From NCBI GenBank assembly GCA_903831165.1, contig CAIKWV010000343.1, positions 1 through 13,495 on the forward strand: a DNA stretch of 13,495 nucleotides, written 5' to 3'. Of the stretch, positions 1 to 6,278 are shown piece by piece. The notes beneath the pieces were generated by a model. That model worked only from the letters and a program-made list of their open reading frames with translations, was not told where the DNA came from and ran no database searches. How positions within the stretch are numbered: the first letter of the stretch is position 1; every line of letters begins with the position of its first letter. Made by a program: the position numbers and the translations under genes. The DNA comes from an uncultured cyanobacterium. GTDB taxonomy: Bacteria; Cyanobacteriota; Cyanobacteriia; PCC-6307; Cyanobiaceae.

Positions 1-732
1 ATCTGGCAACGAAAGATTGCAGACTTTGGGGAGGAAGATACTTATGTGTGTGTAAGCCGCAGTACGGCAAGCGATCTATTGCGGTTCTTTCCATATATAC
101 CCAGTGATGCCATCTCGGTAATCCACAACTCTGGCAATCATGCTGCAGACAGTGCAGATACTCTTTCAATTGGCGCACATAGTCAATTTCAGATCGAGAA
201 AGATCACTATTTCGTTTCAGTTTCAACCCTAGAGCCCCGCAAAGATTTACCCCTGCTTATGGAAGCATTTACTCTATTCAAGCAACAAACTGCCTGTGAT
301 CACAAATTAGTCATTATTGGCTCCAAAGGATGGTTGGGAGAAGCCGAGAGTAAGTATTTAGCCAAGTTTTCGGACAGACCAGACATCGTTATGCTGGGCC
401 GACTCGAAGATAACGAGTTGTTTGCGCTCATTCAAACAGCAACAGCCTATATCAGCACAGCACGCTGTGAAGGCTTTGGCCTTGGCCTTGCCGAGGCCAT
501 GGCCTTGGGATGCCTACCAATCGCAGCCAACAACACCTCACAAACTGAGGTTGTCGAGGGAATTGGCTTTCTCTATACTGGCAAAGAAGAATTAGTTGAT
601 TGTATGCAGCGTGCACTTGTGAGAGAGCAAAAGCCACAAGACATTATATCTGCATCTTCGCAACGATTTAACTGGGCTCGATCAAGTGAGCAGTGGCGTC
701 AGCTGTTCAACGACATGAACAGTCACCAATGA
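1..732 (+). CDS. Glycosyltransferase family 4 (GT-B fold), C-terminal part
   Basis: The frame is open to the left edge, so the gene is cut at its 5' end and 243 codons remain; a GTG at 46 is not needed as a start. Visible GT4 features, numbered from base 1: a linker SRSTASDLLRFFP followed by IHNSG, typical of the hinge between the two Rossmann domains. After it come LEPRKD at about 77-82, which lies in the sugar-nucleotide lobe, GSKGWLG, and the donor-binding block CEGFGLGLAEAMALG at about 156-170, which carries the conserved glutamates. The family transfers a sugar from a nucleotide-sugar to a growing polysaccharide or lipid carrier at the cytoplasmic membrane. The exact sugar and acceptor cannot be read from the sequence. 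It ends convergently with the next gene. Base composition is poorer in GC than the rest of the window, consistent with a surface-polysaccharide locus. Family assignment is firm; pathway is inferred. Confidence 0.9.
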   Translation: MWQRKIADFGEEDTYVCVSRSTASDLLRFFPYIPSDAISVIHNSGNHAADSADTLSIGAHSQFQIEKDHYFVSVSTLEPRKDLPLLMEAFTLFKQQTACDHKLVIIGSKGWLGEAESKYLAKFSDRPDIVMLGRLEDNELFALIQTATAYISTARCEGFGLGLAEAMALGCLPIAANNTSQTEVVEGIGFLYTGKEELVDCMQRALVREQKPQDIISASSQRFNWARSSEQWRQLFNDMNSHQ

Positions 733-962
733 CCGCACCTTGCTTGAAATGGCATAGTTACACAACCTTTTTAAAATCAATCTGCCAACCAATGCCTTGT
801 ACGCATTAAGACGTCATGCTATTATTAGGTTATATCCAAATATTCAGGGTGTCCTCACCGAGTTCTGTGAATAAATTATTGCCATGAAGTGCTGTCCAAT
901 AATTGCTCAAGTAAGCGATATGAGCTTGCATCTAATGCCAAGCATGAACCAGAAAAGCCATG
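733..962. other. AT-rich spacer between convergent genes
   Basis: No convincing reading frame on either strand. It separates the 3' ends of two convergent glycosyltransferase-type genes. A weak stem (791-795 with 803-807) is present but has no T-run on either strand, so I do not call a terminator. Confidence 0.5.
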
Positions 963-1898
963 TCAAGAAGCTAAATATTGCAACACTCGTTCGCTAAGTC
1001 TCTGGCCAACTTCGGTTTCTTTATAGCCTGGACGTCCAGCTAAATGGCTTTGAAATAGGTCCATTATGGTATGATCTTCCCATACCTTTTTGTTGAGTAT
1101 CTGCGGCATAAGATAAATTGGAGCCAAACATTTTGAAAGACCTTGGAAATGAAGTGAATAAAATTCACGCAACTCACCGGACTGTAAACGGCAATAAAAG
1201 CGGGCGCCACCATCCTCCACTTTCACATCTCTAACATCTTGATACATTACATACTGTCCAGCAATCGCTATGTTTGGACAAAGGCCCTTTGTCAATAATT
1301 GAGCCGTCAATGGATAGCAGTATCCATCTTCCTGACCTTGAGCCAAGGCATGCATGTCCGAAAAATGTGGCCTTCCGCTGATCGAGTACTTCAGCGCGAG
1401 CTGATTAAGAATGCTACCATCTCTATACATTTCAAGAAGATGATCCAAATAAAGATCAAGTCCGTTATCGACTCCAATCGTATTTAGGTATGGTGTATCA
1501 TAAAAAACTCGAGGAAAGTCGGAAAGCAAATCACTCGAAAAAGTCGAAGAGAGAAGATAGTCAGAATCAAGATAAATAGCTGGCTCCTCTTGACGATCAA
1601 TATATGCCAGGAGATAAAACCACCTTTCAAAGCAGAGGCGCTCATAAGATGGATCATTAACTGTTATCGATCGATATAAGCTGCTGAACTGATCGTATAA
1701 GTTTTTGGCTCGCACGGAATCTGCAAGGATTGAACTGCCGGTGACTGATTCATCGCAAGCACCGATTCCACGATAACAGTCGGTACCGATGACTGTGCAA
1801 TGGTAGCCATACTCTTCAAGGCTGAAGAGTATGGCGGCGAGAAGCCAACATGGCCTGTCGTGGAAAAAAAGAATTCTCGGTTGGCGCAAGCTTTTCAT
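963..1898 (-). CDS. Putative GT-A-fold glycosyltransferase (GT8-like motifs)
   Basis: A 311-residue protein I do not recognise as a named family. Two elements suggest a GT-A nucleotide-sugar transferase. ERWFYLLAYI followed by IYLDSDYLL contains a DSD at residues 111-113, the usual metal- and sugar-nucleotide-binding DxD after a beta-strand. LHFQGLSK at 249-256 resembles the HFxGxxK motif near the end of GT8-like catalytic domains. No signal peptide or membrane segment is evident, so it is probably cytoplasmic or membrane-associated. The ATG at 1898 is preceded in frame by a TAA only two codons upstream, which fixes the start. The nearest purine-rich stretches are AAAGG touching the ATG and AGAAGGG about 12 bases upstream. 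It is convergent with the GT4 gene and shares its lower GC. A long hairpin lies inside codons 22-31. Function is inferred from two short motifs only. Confidence 0.7.
   Translation of the reverse strand: MKSLRQPRILFFHDRPCWLLAAILFSLEEYGYHCTVIGTDCYRGIGACDESVTGSSILADSVRAKNLYDQFSSLYRSITVNDPSYERLCFERWFYLLAYIDRQEEPAIYLDSDYLLSSTFSSDLLSDFPRVFYDTPYLNTIGVDNGLDLYLDHLLEMYRDGSILNQLALKYSISGRPHFSDMHALAQGQEDGYCYPLTAQLLTKGLCPNIAIAGQYVMYQDVRDVKVEDGGARFYCRLQSGELREFYSLHFQGLSKCLAPIYLMPQILNKKVWEDHTIMDLFQSHLAGRPGYKETEVGQRLSERVLQYLAS
1806..1835. repeat. Perfect 13-bp inverted repeat inside a coding region
   Basis: Arms 1806-1818 and 1823-1835 are exact reverse complements separated by the 4-base loop at 1819-1822. 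It sits about 65-95 bases into the minus-strand gene starting at 1898, so its mRNA would form a stable hairpin early in the message. There is no T-run, so it is not an intrinsic terminator. Confidence 0.8.
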
Positions 1899-2467
1899 CC
1901 TTTATTGAAACCCTTCTGCATATTAGCAGAGATTGTATTGCCATCGGCTGAAACGTGCTCACATCGTGCGCCGCTGAGAACAATCCCAAGCTGCATGCGG
2001 GAATAAGTGTCAGGATGCCAGCAGCGCAGCTGGTAAAGCCAGTGCTTCTAGTCGCGCAGAATGCAAATTCATTCATGCCAAGTTCATATATTCCCCGGAT
2101 AAATTACAACCCTAACTCAATAGGCTGACACAGCTGACTAACTAGATTTCTCTGCGTCCACCTCTTGTCAGAACTGGCTTGATACCAACCATACAAGACA
2201 AGAGCAAGAAGAATACCGCTCCCGGCTTTTGCATTATTTCACTGGGCTTAAGTCTTGATGATGAGGTCATATGTCTGTGTCATTCAATGAGACTTGGGCG
2301 CCAATGCTATGCCCCAAAGGTCTCCGCACCTCCACAGTTTCACTTCCTCCACCCGATTGTTTGACCCCAGTGGCTGCATGGTGTTGGTTCGGCCGTTCCA
2401 TCCCGCCCATGGCTGATTCACACTCTCAGGCGTGCGAAGATTGGGTGACCGTCTCCAAACCCAGCTC
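1899..2467. other. Gene-poor region, no supported gene
   Basis: Short frames exist here on both strands, but none has recognisable protein character, a ribosome site or a plausible domain. The region spans the 5' ends of the divergent genes at 1898 (-) and 2468 (+), so it should hold their promoters, but I could not identify convincing -35/-10 pairs. Base composition changes from lower to higher GC through this stretch. I saw no tRNA, insertion-sequence end or repeat array. Confidence 0.5.
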
Positions 2468-2851
2468 ATGCCATCCACCCCAGAGTCCACAGTCCATGCC
2501 GTATTCGCCGCACTTGATAGCCTTGATCTTGCCGGGATCATGATCCATTTTGATGATGACATCACAATGGTGGATGAACTGAGCCGCCGATGGATTTTTG
2601 GGCGGTCAGAGGTTGAACAGCAGCTCAGATCCGTACTGCAAAACGCCAGTAACATTTGCTCAAAGCTCAGCGACTTCAGGGTCCTGTCAATTGCCCCCGA
2701 GGCGACACTGGTGACCTGCTGGCTGGAACAGACCTACACCATGGCGGGGATTGAACAGAGTATCCAGGCCCCCACCAGTACAACCTTGCGGCGTCAAACA
2801 GACGGCTGGAAAATCGTCAGCTTCCATACCATCCCTCTGTCGCCTGAATGA
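2468..2851 (+). CDS. NTF2-like / SnoaL-like small protein
   Basis: A 127-residue protein with the layout of the NTF2-like (SnoaL/DUF4440) fold. An N-terminal helix pair (TVHAVFAALDSLDLAGIMIH) is followed by the acidic FDDDITMVDE, then WIFGRSEVEQQLRSVL, and finally a beta-sheet with TLVTCWLEQTYTM and WKIVSFHTIPL. The closing 'DGWKIVSFHT' is the typical last strand of this fold. The fold forms a cone-shaped pocket used by very different enzymes and binding proteins, so the substrate is unknown. The start is uncertain: ATG 2468 gives a protein beginning just before the first helix, while GTG 2432 would add 12 residues. Neither has a good ribosome site. No signal peptide is seen. It stands alone, without operon partners. 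Confidence 0.72.
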   Translation: MPSTPESTVHAVFAALDSLDLAGIMIHFDDDITMVDELSRRWIFGRSEVEQQLRSVLQNASNICSKLSDFRVLSIAPEATLVTCWLEQTYTMAGIEQSIQAPTSTTLRRQTDGWKIVSFHTIPLSPE

Positions 2852-3139
2852 TCAGCGGCTAAGCCGGGGCGTTCAATCAGCAAGTTGGCCGACCAACAAC
2901 TTTGTTGTCGAGATCAACTGTGATTCCATTGGCCATTAGGACGGCCTTCTTTAACAGGCAGGCAGTCCTAGAACGACATGTCAACAGTTGACATGCAGGC
3001 AATAGTCCCCGAGTCGCAACCTGGCAATCCCCTTATGCATCGATCAATCTGACGCCTTGCCACATGCATTTCAGGCGTAAACAATCTCCGAGGCAATGGG
3101 CGATTTTACCGTTGCCCTGGTGCAATCGCTGAGCAGCTT
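2852..3139. other. Intergenic region with a palindrome
   Basis: No supported reading frame. The one distinct structure is the perfect 19-bp palindrome at 2977-2995, listed separately. A minus-strand frame at 3033-3365 has a cysteine/arginine-rich, low-complexity translation and opposes the more protein-like plus-strand frame, so I did not accept it. Confidence 0.45.
2977..2995. promoter_or_regulatory. Perfect 19-bp palindrome, possible operator
   Basis: The sequence CATGTCAACAGTTGACATG has 9-bp perfect arms around a single central A. This compact, dyad-symmetric form in an intergenic region is typical of a binding site for a homodimeric repressor or activator. It lies 125 bp after the NTF2-like gene and about 145 bp before the next plus-strand frame. 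TTGACA inside the right arm looks like a -35 box, but no matching -10 follows at 16-18 bp. Confidence 0.4.
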
Positions 3140-3799
3140 TTGGCCAGGGATGCCCCGGCGATGCGGATCGGTAGATTGCAGGCATCTCCACCACTTGAGA
3201 CCATGCGACACAGCCCATGGAACGCCGTCTCAAGCCTGGTTGATCCTGGGAGACTCCAGCACAGTGGGCGGGGCCGCAATCGGGGCAGTCGCTCCGTACT
3301 GAGCAAGCAGCACGGGAACCCTGGTCCTGCCAGTGAACAGCTTCTCTGGAGCTGGTCCTATGCATCCAGTCAACCTGGGGCTGGTAGAGCCGCCATCAAA
3401 GCCCGAGGTCACTTGATCACGGATAACGACAGCGACGGCGACGGCCGCTATGAAATCCTGGGCATTTCAGGACGCCGTAATGGTATCAGGATCACGGGAT
3501 TGGTGTCAGCCGGTACCGCCATCCCAGGCAATGTTGATCCGTTGACCGGGATTGGCTATAGCGTGGATAATCAGATCAAACCAGCTTCAAATGACAAACA
3601 GATCGGGCAGCTCAGAAGCAAGGGCATCGGTTTTAGCCTGGCAGATGGCAGTTACTCGAACATCTTCTACGCCTCTTTTCTAAGTCCTGCCATCTATCTC
3701 GATTTTCATACTCAATCACCCTTTCCTGCTGGCCTGGTGGAACCAAATACAGAAACTGCCATTCACTTTCAGGCCGAGATCATCGGTTGCCATTTCTGA
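3140..3799 (+). CDS. Secreted-type beta-domain protein, N-terminus probably broken
   Basis: Only the C-terminal ~150 residues (about 3330-3799) look like real protein. They run LLWSWSY, an acidic DNDSDGDGRYEILGISG, RNGIRITGLVSAGTAIPGN, a 'VDN' segment, GFSLADGSYSNIFYASFLSP and a final AEII. This resembles cyanobacterial exported proteins of the WSWSY...GISGxRNG...IPGN...VDN type, often found with PEP-CTERM-like anchors. Their function is unknown and such proteins normally carry a signal peptide. Upstream in this frame, from the TTG at 3140, the residues are basic and not signal-like, and there is no good start. A short hydrophobic alanine/glycine stretch lies in another frame at about 3231-3299 and ends at a TGA (3300-3302). 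I infer that a frameshift may have separated the signal peptide from the domain, so this may be a pseudogene. The start given is arbitrary. Confidence 0.5.
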   Translation: MARDAPAMRIGRLQASPPLETMRHSPWNAVSSLVDPGRLQHSGRGRNRGSRSVLSKQHGNPGPASEQLLWSWSYASSQPGAGRAAIKARGHLITDNDSDGDGRYEILGISGRRNGIRITGLVSAGTAIPGNVDPLTGIGYSVDNQIKPASNDKQIGQLRSKGIGFSLADGSYSNIFYASFLSPAIYLDFHTQSPFPAGLVEPNTETAIHFQAEIIGCHF

Positions 3800-4181
3800 C
3801 GACAAACCAAGGTAAAATCTTTAGCAGCGCAAGACCTCTCCACTGGCCTGATCTACGGCCCATCAAGTCAGCTCCAGAACTGACACGTCGTCCCGCAAGC
3901 TCATCGCCAATACCACCCTCAGTAAGCAGCCTGAAGCGGACTCCTGCCTCAGTCCCCAATCCAGCCAACGACCAACCAAGGCAAGCGCACTTGGATCAGC
4001 AGCAGTCATGCTTGAGCAGGAATCAACCAGAACTGGTTATCAGATGGCGATCACAGCGGCTGGTGCAGCTTGCCTGCAGTGCAAAGCCCTTGATCACCTC
4101 GTTCGCAGCCCACGGATGTGGGGGCTCCTCTGCCGTGACCGCTCACTGTCATGATTGCCCTTGAACTCTGGACACCCGGAC
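3800..4181. other. Non-coding stretch before the kinase gene
   Basis: An open frame runs through here (3787-4164), but its translation is proline/serine-rich and unstructured, with no domain, and I do not accept it. The right half (about 3977-4070) holds one copy of a diverged direct repeat whose partner lies beyond the kinase gene. Confidence 0.45.
3977..4070 (+). repeat. Diverged direct repeat, left copy
   Basis: It begins with the 13-mer CAAGGCAAGCGCA (3977-3989), then ATGCTTGA (4008-4015), CAACCAG (4024-4030) and a TGCCTGCAG...CAAA element just beyond. The same blocks occur in the same order at 5467-5540, with small insertions and deletions between them. The two copies flank the phosphotransferase gene. 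Outer limits were judged by eye. Confidence 0.45.
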
Positions 4182-5270
4182 GTGAAGCCTGAGCCCAGCC
4201 CAGCACCTGCAGCCTTGCGGATCCAGCTGCCCGAACGGGAATGGATCTCTGAGGTGTTGGATGTTTCGATCCATGCCCTGGAGGTCCGGCCCCTGGACAC
4301 CGGACGAGGCTTCCAGTCCACCACCTGGCAGCTGCTGATCAGCTGTGATCCACCGGGCAGTCCACCGCGATCGATGGTGCTGAAGAGTGAGACGTCCAAT
4401 CCCGATGCCAATGAGTTCACGCGCCTGAATCGATCCTTTCAACGAGAAGTGGGTGTCTATAACCACCTGGTTCCCAGGCTCAAAAACCATCAACCCGTCG
4501 TCCACGGCTGCAGTGCCATTGAGCCCTGCTGGCTGTTGATGGAAGACCTGAGCCACCTGCGCTGCGGCGATCAGCTCCAGGGACTGAGCCACAGCGAAAC
4601 CCTGGCCGCCCTGCAGCGCATGGCCGTCCTGCACGCCGAATTCTGGCTGGATCCTGATCTGGAGCAGCAAGCCTGGCTGCCGTCCCACAGCTTCTGGTTC
4701 CAACGGCCGCAGGCGGAATTGGTCGAACCTTTTTTCGAGGCCTACCGCGTGCGTCTGGGCAATAAGGCCTACAGCCTCTTTCGTGCCGTGCTGGAACAGG
4801 CAGATGCAATTGACGCGGTCCTAGCCGAACGTCCCTGGACCCTGGTCCATGGCGACCTGCGCGCCGACAATCTGCTATTTGGTGGTACGGACACAGCCCC
4901 GGTCGCCACGATCCTCGACTGGTCCTGGGCCTGCCGCAGCCTGGCCACCGTGGACCTTGCCTTCCTGATCGGTGGCAGCGAGCCGGTGATGCAGCGTCAT
5001 GGCCGTTTGGACGAACTGCTCCAGTCCTGGCATGGTGCCTTGCTGGATCAGGGAGTGCGGGACTACCCGCTGGTCGATGCCCGTCGTGATCTGCAGCTGG
5101 CGGCTCTGCGCAGCCTGACGACAGGAATCGCCATGTACAGATTTCTACTTGATCCTGCTGTCAGCGTGCGGACGGCGTTGTTTGTGGACCAGGCGATTCA
5201 GCGTCACAGCGCCCTGGTGATGGAACTGGAGGCGTGGCAGGCCCTGCCTGAAGCGATCAAGCTGGATTGA
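4182..5270 (+). CDS. Phosphotransferase of the APH / choline-kinase / ecdysteroid-kinase fold
   Basis: A 362-residue small-molecule kinase-like protein. Numbered from the GTG at 4182, these elements fit the protein-kinase-like APH fold. SMVLKSE has the ATP-binding lysine near 68, and SFQREVGVYNHL the paired glutamate near 89. WLLMEDLSH is the hinge, LVHGDLRADNLLF the catalytic HGDxxxxN loop (H223, D225, N230), and TILDWSWA the metal-binding aspartate near 246. All expected catalytic residues are present, so it should be active. Members phosphorylate hydroxyl groups of antibiotics, choline, sugars or steroids. The extended spacing after DW and the 'MEDL' hinge are closest to the EcKinase-like branch, so aminoglycoside resistance should not be assumed. 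The first in-frame ATG is far downstream (residue 65), so GTG 4182 or TTG 4155 must start it; I prefer GTG, although neither has a clear ribosome site. Confidence 0.85.
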   Translation: MKPEPSPAPAALRIQLPEREWISEVLDVSIHALEVRPLDTGRGFQSTTWQLLISCDPPGSPPRSMVLKSETSNPDANEFTRLNRSFQREVGVYNHLVPRLKNHQPVVHGCSAIEPCWLLMEDLSHLRCGDQLQGLSHSETLAALQRMAVLHAEFWLDPDLEQQAWLPSHSFWFQRPQAELVEPFFEAYRVRLGNKAYSLFRAVLEQADAIDAVLAERPWTLVHGDLRADNLLFGGTDTAPVATILDWSWACRSLATVDLAFLIGGSEPVMQRHGRLDELLQSWHGALLDQGVRDYPLVDARRDLQLAALRSLTTGIAMYRFLLDPAVSVRTALFVDQAIQRHSALVMELEAWQALPEAIKLD

Positions 5271-5395
5271 ACGGCAAGCACCGTTGAGAACGAAGACGCC
5301 TGGAGCCCGTACCGGTGCCAGTCCGGCAGCCCGTCCAGAACATGGTCCTTGCATGGCCTCAGCACTTCAGGACGCCTTGATCTCGGTCATTGCCT

Positions 5396-5426
5396 GATCG
5401 TCGCCGGACAATGTTGAGCGACGATC
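5396..5426. repeat. Inverted repeat with 9-bp arms
   Basis: GATCGTCGC (5396-5404) and GCGACGATC (5418-5426) are exact reverse complements with a 13-base loop. It lies in non-coding DNA about 125 bp after the kinase gene. It has no T-run. It could be a protein-binding site, an RNA hairpin or part of a repeat element. Confidence 0.6.
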
Positions 5427-5466
5427 TGGTGGGCGTGCCCGACTAACCGGTAGACAGCGGGCCCAA

Positions 5467-5540
5467 CAAGGCAAGCGCAGGGCGCTGATGCTTGAACTTC
5501 GACAACCAGCAAGACTGCCTCAGCTCAAACTTGATCTGAC
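5467..5540 (+). repeat. Diverged direct repeat, right copy
   Basis: It starts with the same 13-mer as the left copy (5467-5479). ATGCTTGA (5488-5495), ACAACCAG and TGCCTCAG...CAAACTTGAT then follow in the same order as at 3977-4070 and just beyond. Together the copies bracket the phosphotransferase gene. I infer a duplication or an old insertion footprint; no transposase is seen. Confidence 0.45.
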
Positions 5541-5622
5541 AACGACACCATCACCGATCGCGACAGGCGATTGCCGCAGCATGCCGGCCCGAGATTGGGC
5601 AAGCTGAACGCTCTGCGCACAC

Positions 5623-5648
5623 AAAAAAGCGCGGCCTGTGAACCGCGC
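5623..5648 (-). terminator. Intrinsic terminator of the cyAbrB transcript
   Basis: Read on the minus strand: stem GCGCGG / CCGCGC around an 8-base loop, followed directly by six T (5628-5623). It lies about 150 bases after the cyAbrB stop, leaving a long 3' untranslated region. Confidence 0.85.
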
Positions 5649-5665
5649 CCCTCCAGATGTTCAGC

Positions 5666-5687
5666 GGCAGGGACCTGGGTCCCTGCC
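5666..5687 (-). repeat. Perfect 10-bp inverted repeat in the cyAbrB 3' UTR
   Basis: GGCAGGGACC (5666-5675) and GGTCCCTGCC (5678-5687) are exact reverse complements separated by two bases. It lies just upstream (transcript sense) of the terminator, so the transcript would fold into two consecutive stable stems. Confidence 0.7.
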
Positions 5688-5764
5688 TGGGGCTGTGGCC
5701 TGAACATTGGGTCGAAAATCCTTGCCGACCCAACGCGGCTCAACCACGCCCAGAAGACGTTCGG

Positions 5765-5782
5765 GACAGGTATGCACCTGTC
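5765..5782 (-). repeat. Perfect 7-bp hairpin just after cyAbrB
   Basis: GACAGGT (5765-5771) and ACCTGTC (5776-5782) enclose the tetraloop-sized ATGC. It starts 14 bases beyond the cyAbrB stop codon. There is no T-run, so it is not a terminator on its own. It may stabilise the mRNA 3' end. Confidence 0.6.
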
Positions 5783-5796
5783 TCCGGGGCGAGATC

Positions 5797-6162
5797 TCAA
5801 TCCTCGTCGTCGGCTCCAGCGGGCACCAGACGGATCTGCTTACGACCCAACTTGATCTCGAATTCATCGCCGGGCTGGAGGTCCAGCATGGCGGTGTAGG
5901 CCTTGCCCACCAGCAGATTGCCATTGCCCTGCACGGTGGCCGTATAGCTGAGCTTGCGCCCACCTTTGCCAACCGCCTTACCTGCACCATCGCCGAGGCT
6001 GACGCCCTTGGCTTCGAGCAGGGCCTCGTAGAAAGCCGTGAAGTTCAGACGCTCGGCGCCATCCTTCTTGGTGCTCACGTAGCCGGAGGCGCGCACTAGG
6101 TCGGACTTGGAGACATCGCCGAGCTCCTTGACCTTGGCCAGCAGATCAGATCCTGTGAGCAT
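5797..6162 (-). CDS. cyAbrB-type (AbrB-like) transcription regulator
   Basis: A 121-residue protein beginning MLTGSDLLAKVKELGDVSKSD, followed by LVRASGYVSTKKDG and FTAFYEALLEAKG, the hallmark N-terminal region of cyanobacterial AbrB-like regulators. The C-terminal half (about residues 70-115, with GNLLVGKAYTAMLDLQPGDEFEIKLG) is the swapped-hairpin AbrB DNA-binding domain. In this family the domain is C-terminal, the reverse of Bacillus AbrB. cyAbrB proteins are abundant DNA-binding regulators of carbon/nitrogen balance and metabolism in cyanobacteria and are generally considered essential or near-essential. The ATG at 6162 was chosen over one seven codons upstream because it matches the family's conserved N-terminus. 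The final residues are acidic (ADDED). It is followed by a hairpin-rich 3' UTR and a terminator. No convincing promoter could be read upstream. Confidence 0.93.
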   Translation of the reverse strand: MLTGSDLLAKVKELGDVSKSDLVRASGYVSTKKDGAERLNFTAFYEALLEAKGVSLGDGAGKAVGKGGRKLSYTATVQGNGNLLVGKAYTAMLDLQPGDEFEIKLGRKQIRLVPAGADDED

Positions 6163-6278
6163 GATGAATCTCAGGGGAAACAACTGCAGGCAACCTTACA
6201 GCCTGATCTGCAACTTGCCAGCCCAAGCTCTGGCCTTTCGCCAAGGAGACGCCCCCCGAGATGAAAGGTCGATCAGGA

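Larger units (their letters stand above)
5271..5622. other. Non-coding region between kinase and cyAbrB terminator
   Basis: No supported gene on either strand. It holds a 9-bp-arm inverted repeat (5396-5426) and the right copy of the direct repeat (5467-5540). A small stem at 5270-5285 just behind the kinase stop has no T-run and is not called a terminator. Confidence 0.5.

Noticed and set aside
1816..2076. Minus-strand 86-codon frame overlapping the GT-A-like gene start
   Set aside because: Overlaps the better gene in another frame; translation has no domain character and the overlap part mirrors coding bias of the accepted gene.
2179..2543. Plus-strand frames before the NTF2-like gene
   Set aside because: Short, overlapping each other, no ribosome site, unstructured proline/serine/cysteine-rich translations.
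3033..3365. Minus-strand cysteine-rich frame with CPDC
   Set aside because: Could suggest a transposase zinc finger, but only one CxxC is present, no catalytic motif follows, and it opposes the more protein-like plus-strand frame.
3787..4164. 125-codon plus-strand frame before the kinase
   Set aside because: Low-complexity translation; lies on the repeat region; no start signal.
5765..5782. Hairpin after cyAbrB as a terminator
   Set aside because: No T-run on the minus strand; the true terminator with six T lies at 5623-5648.
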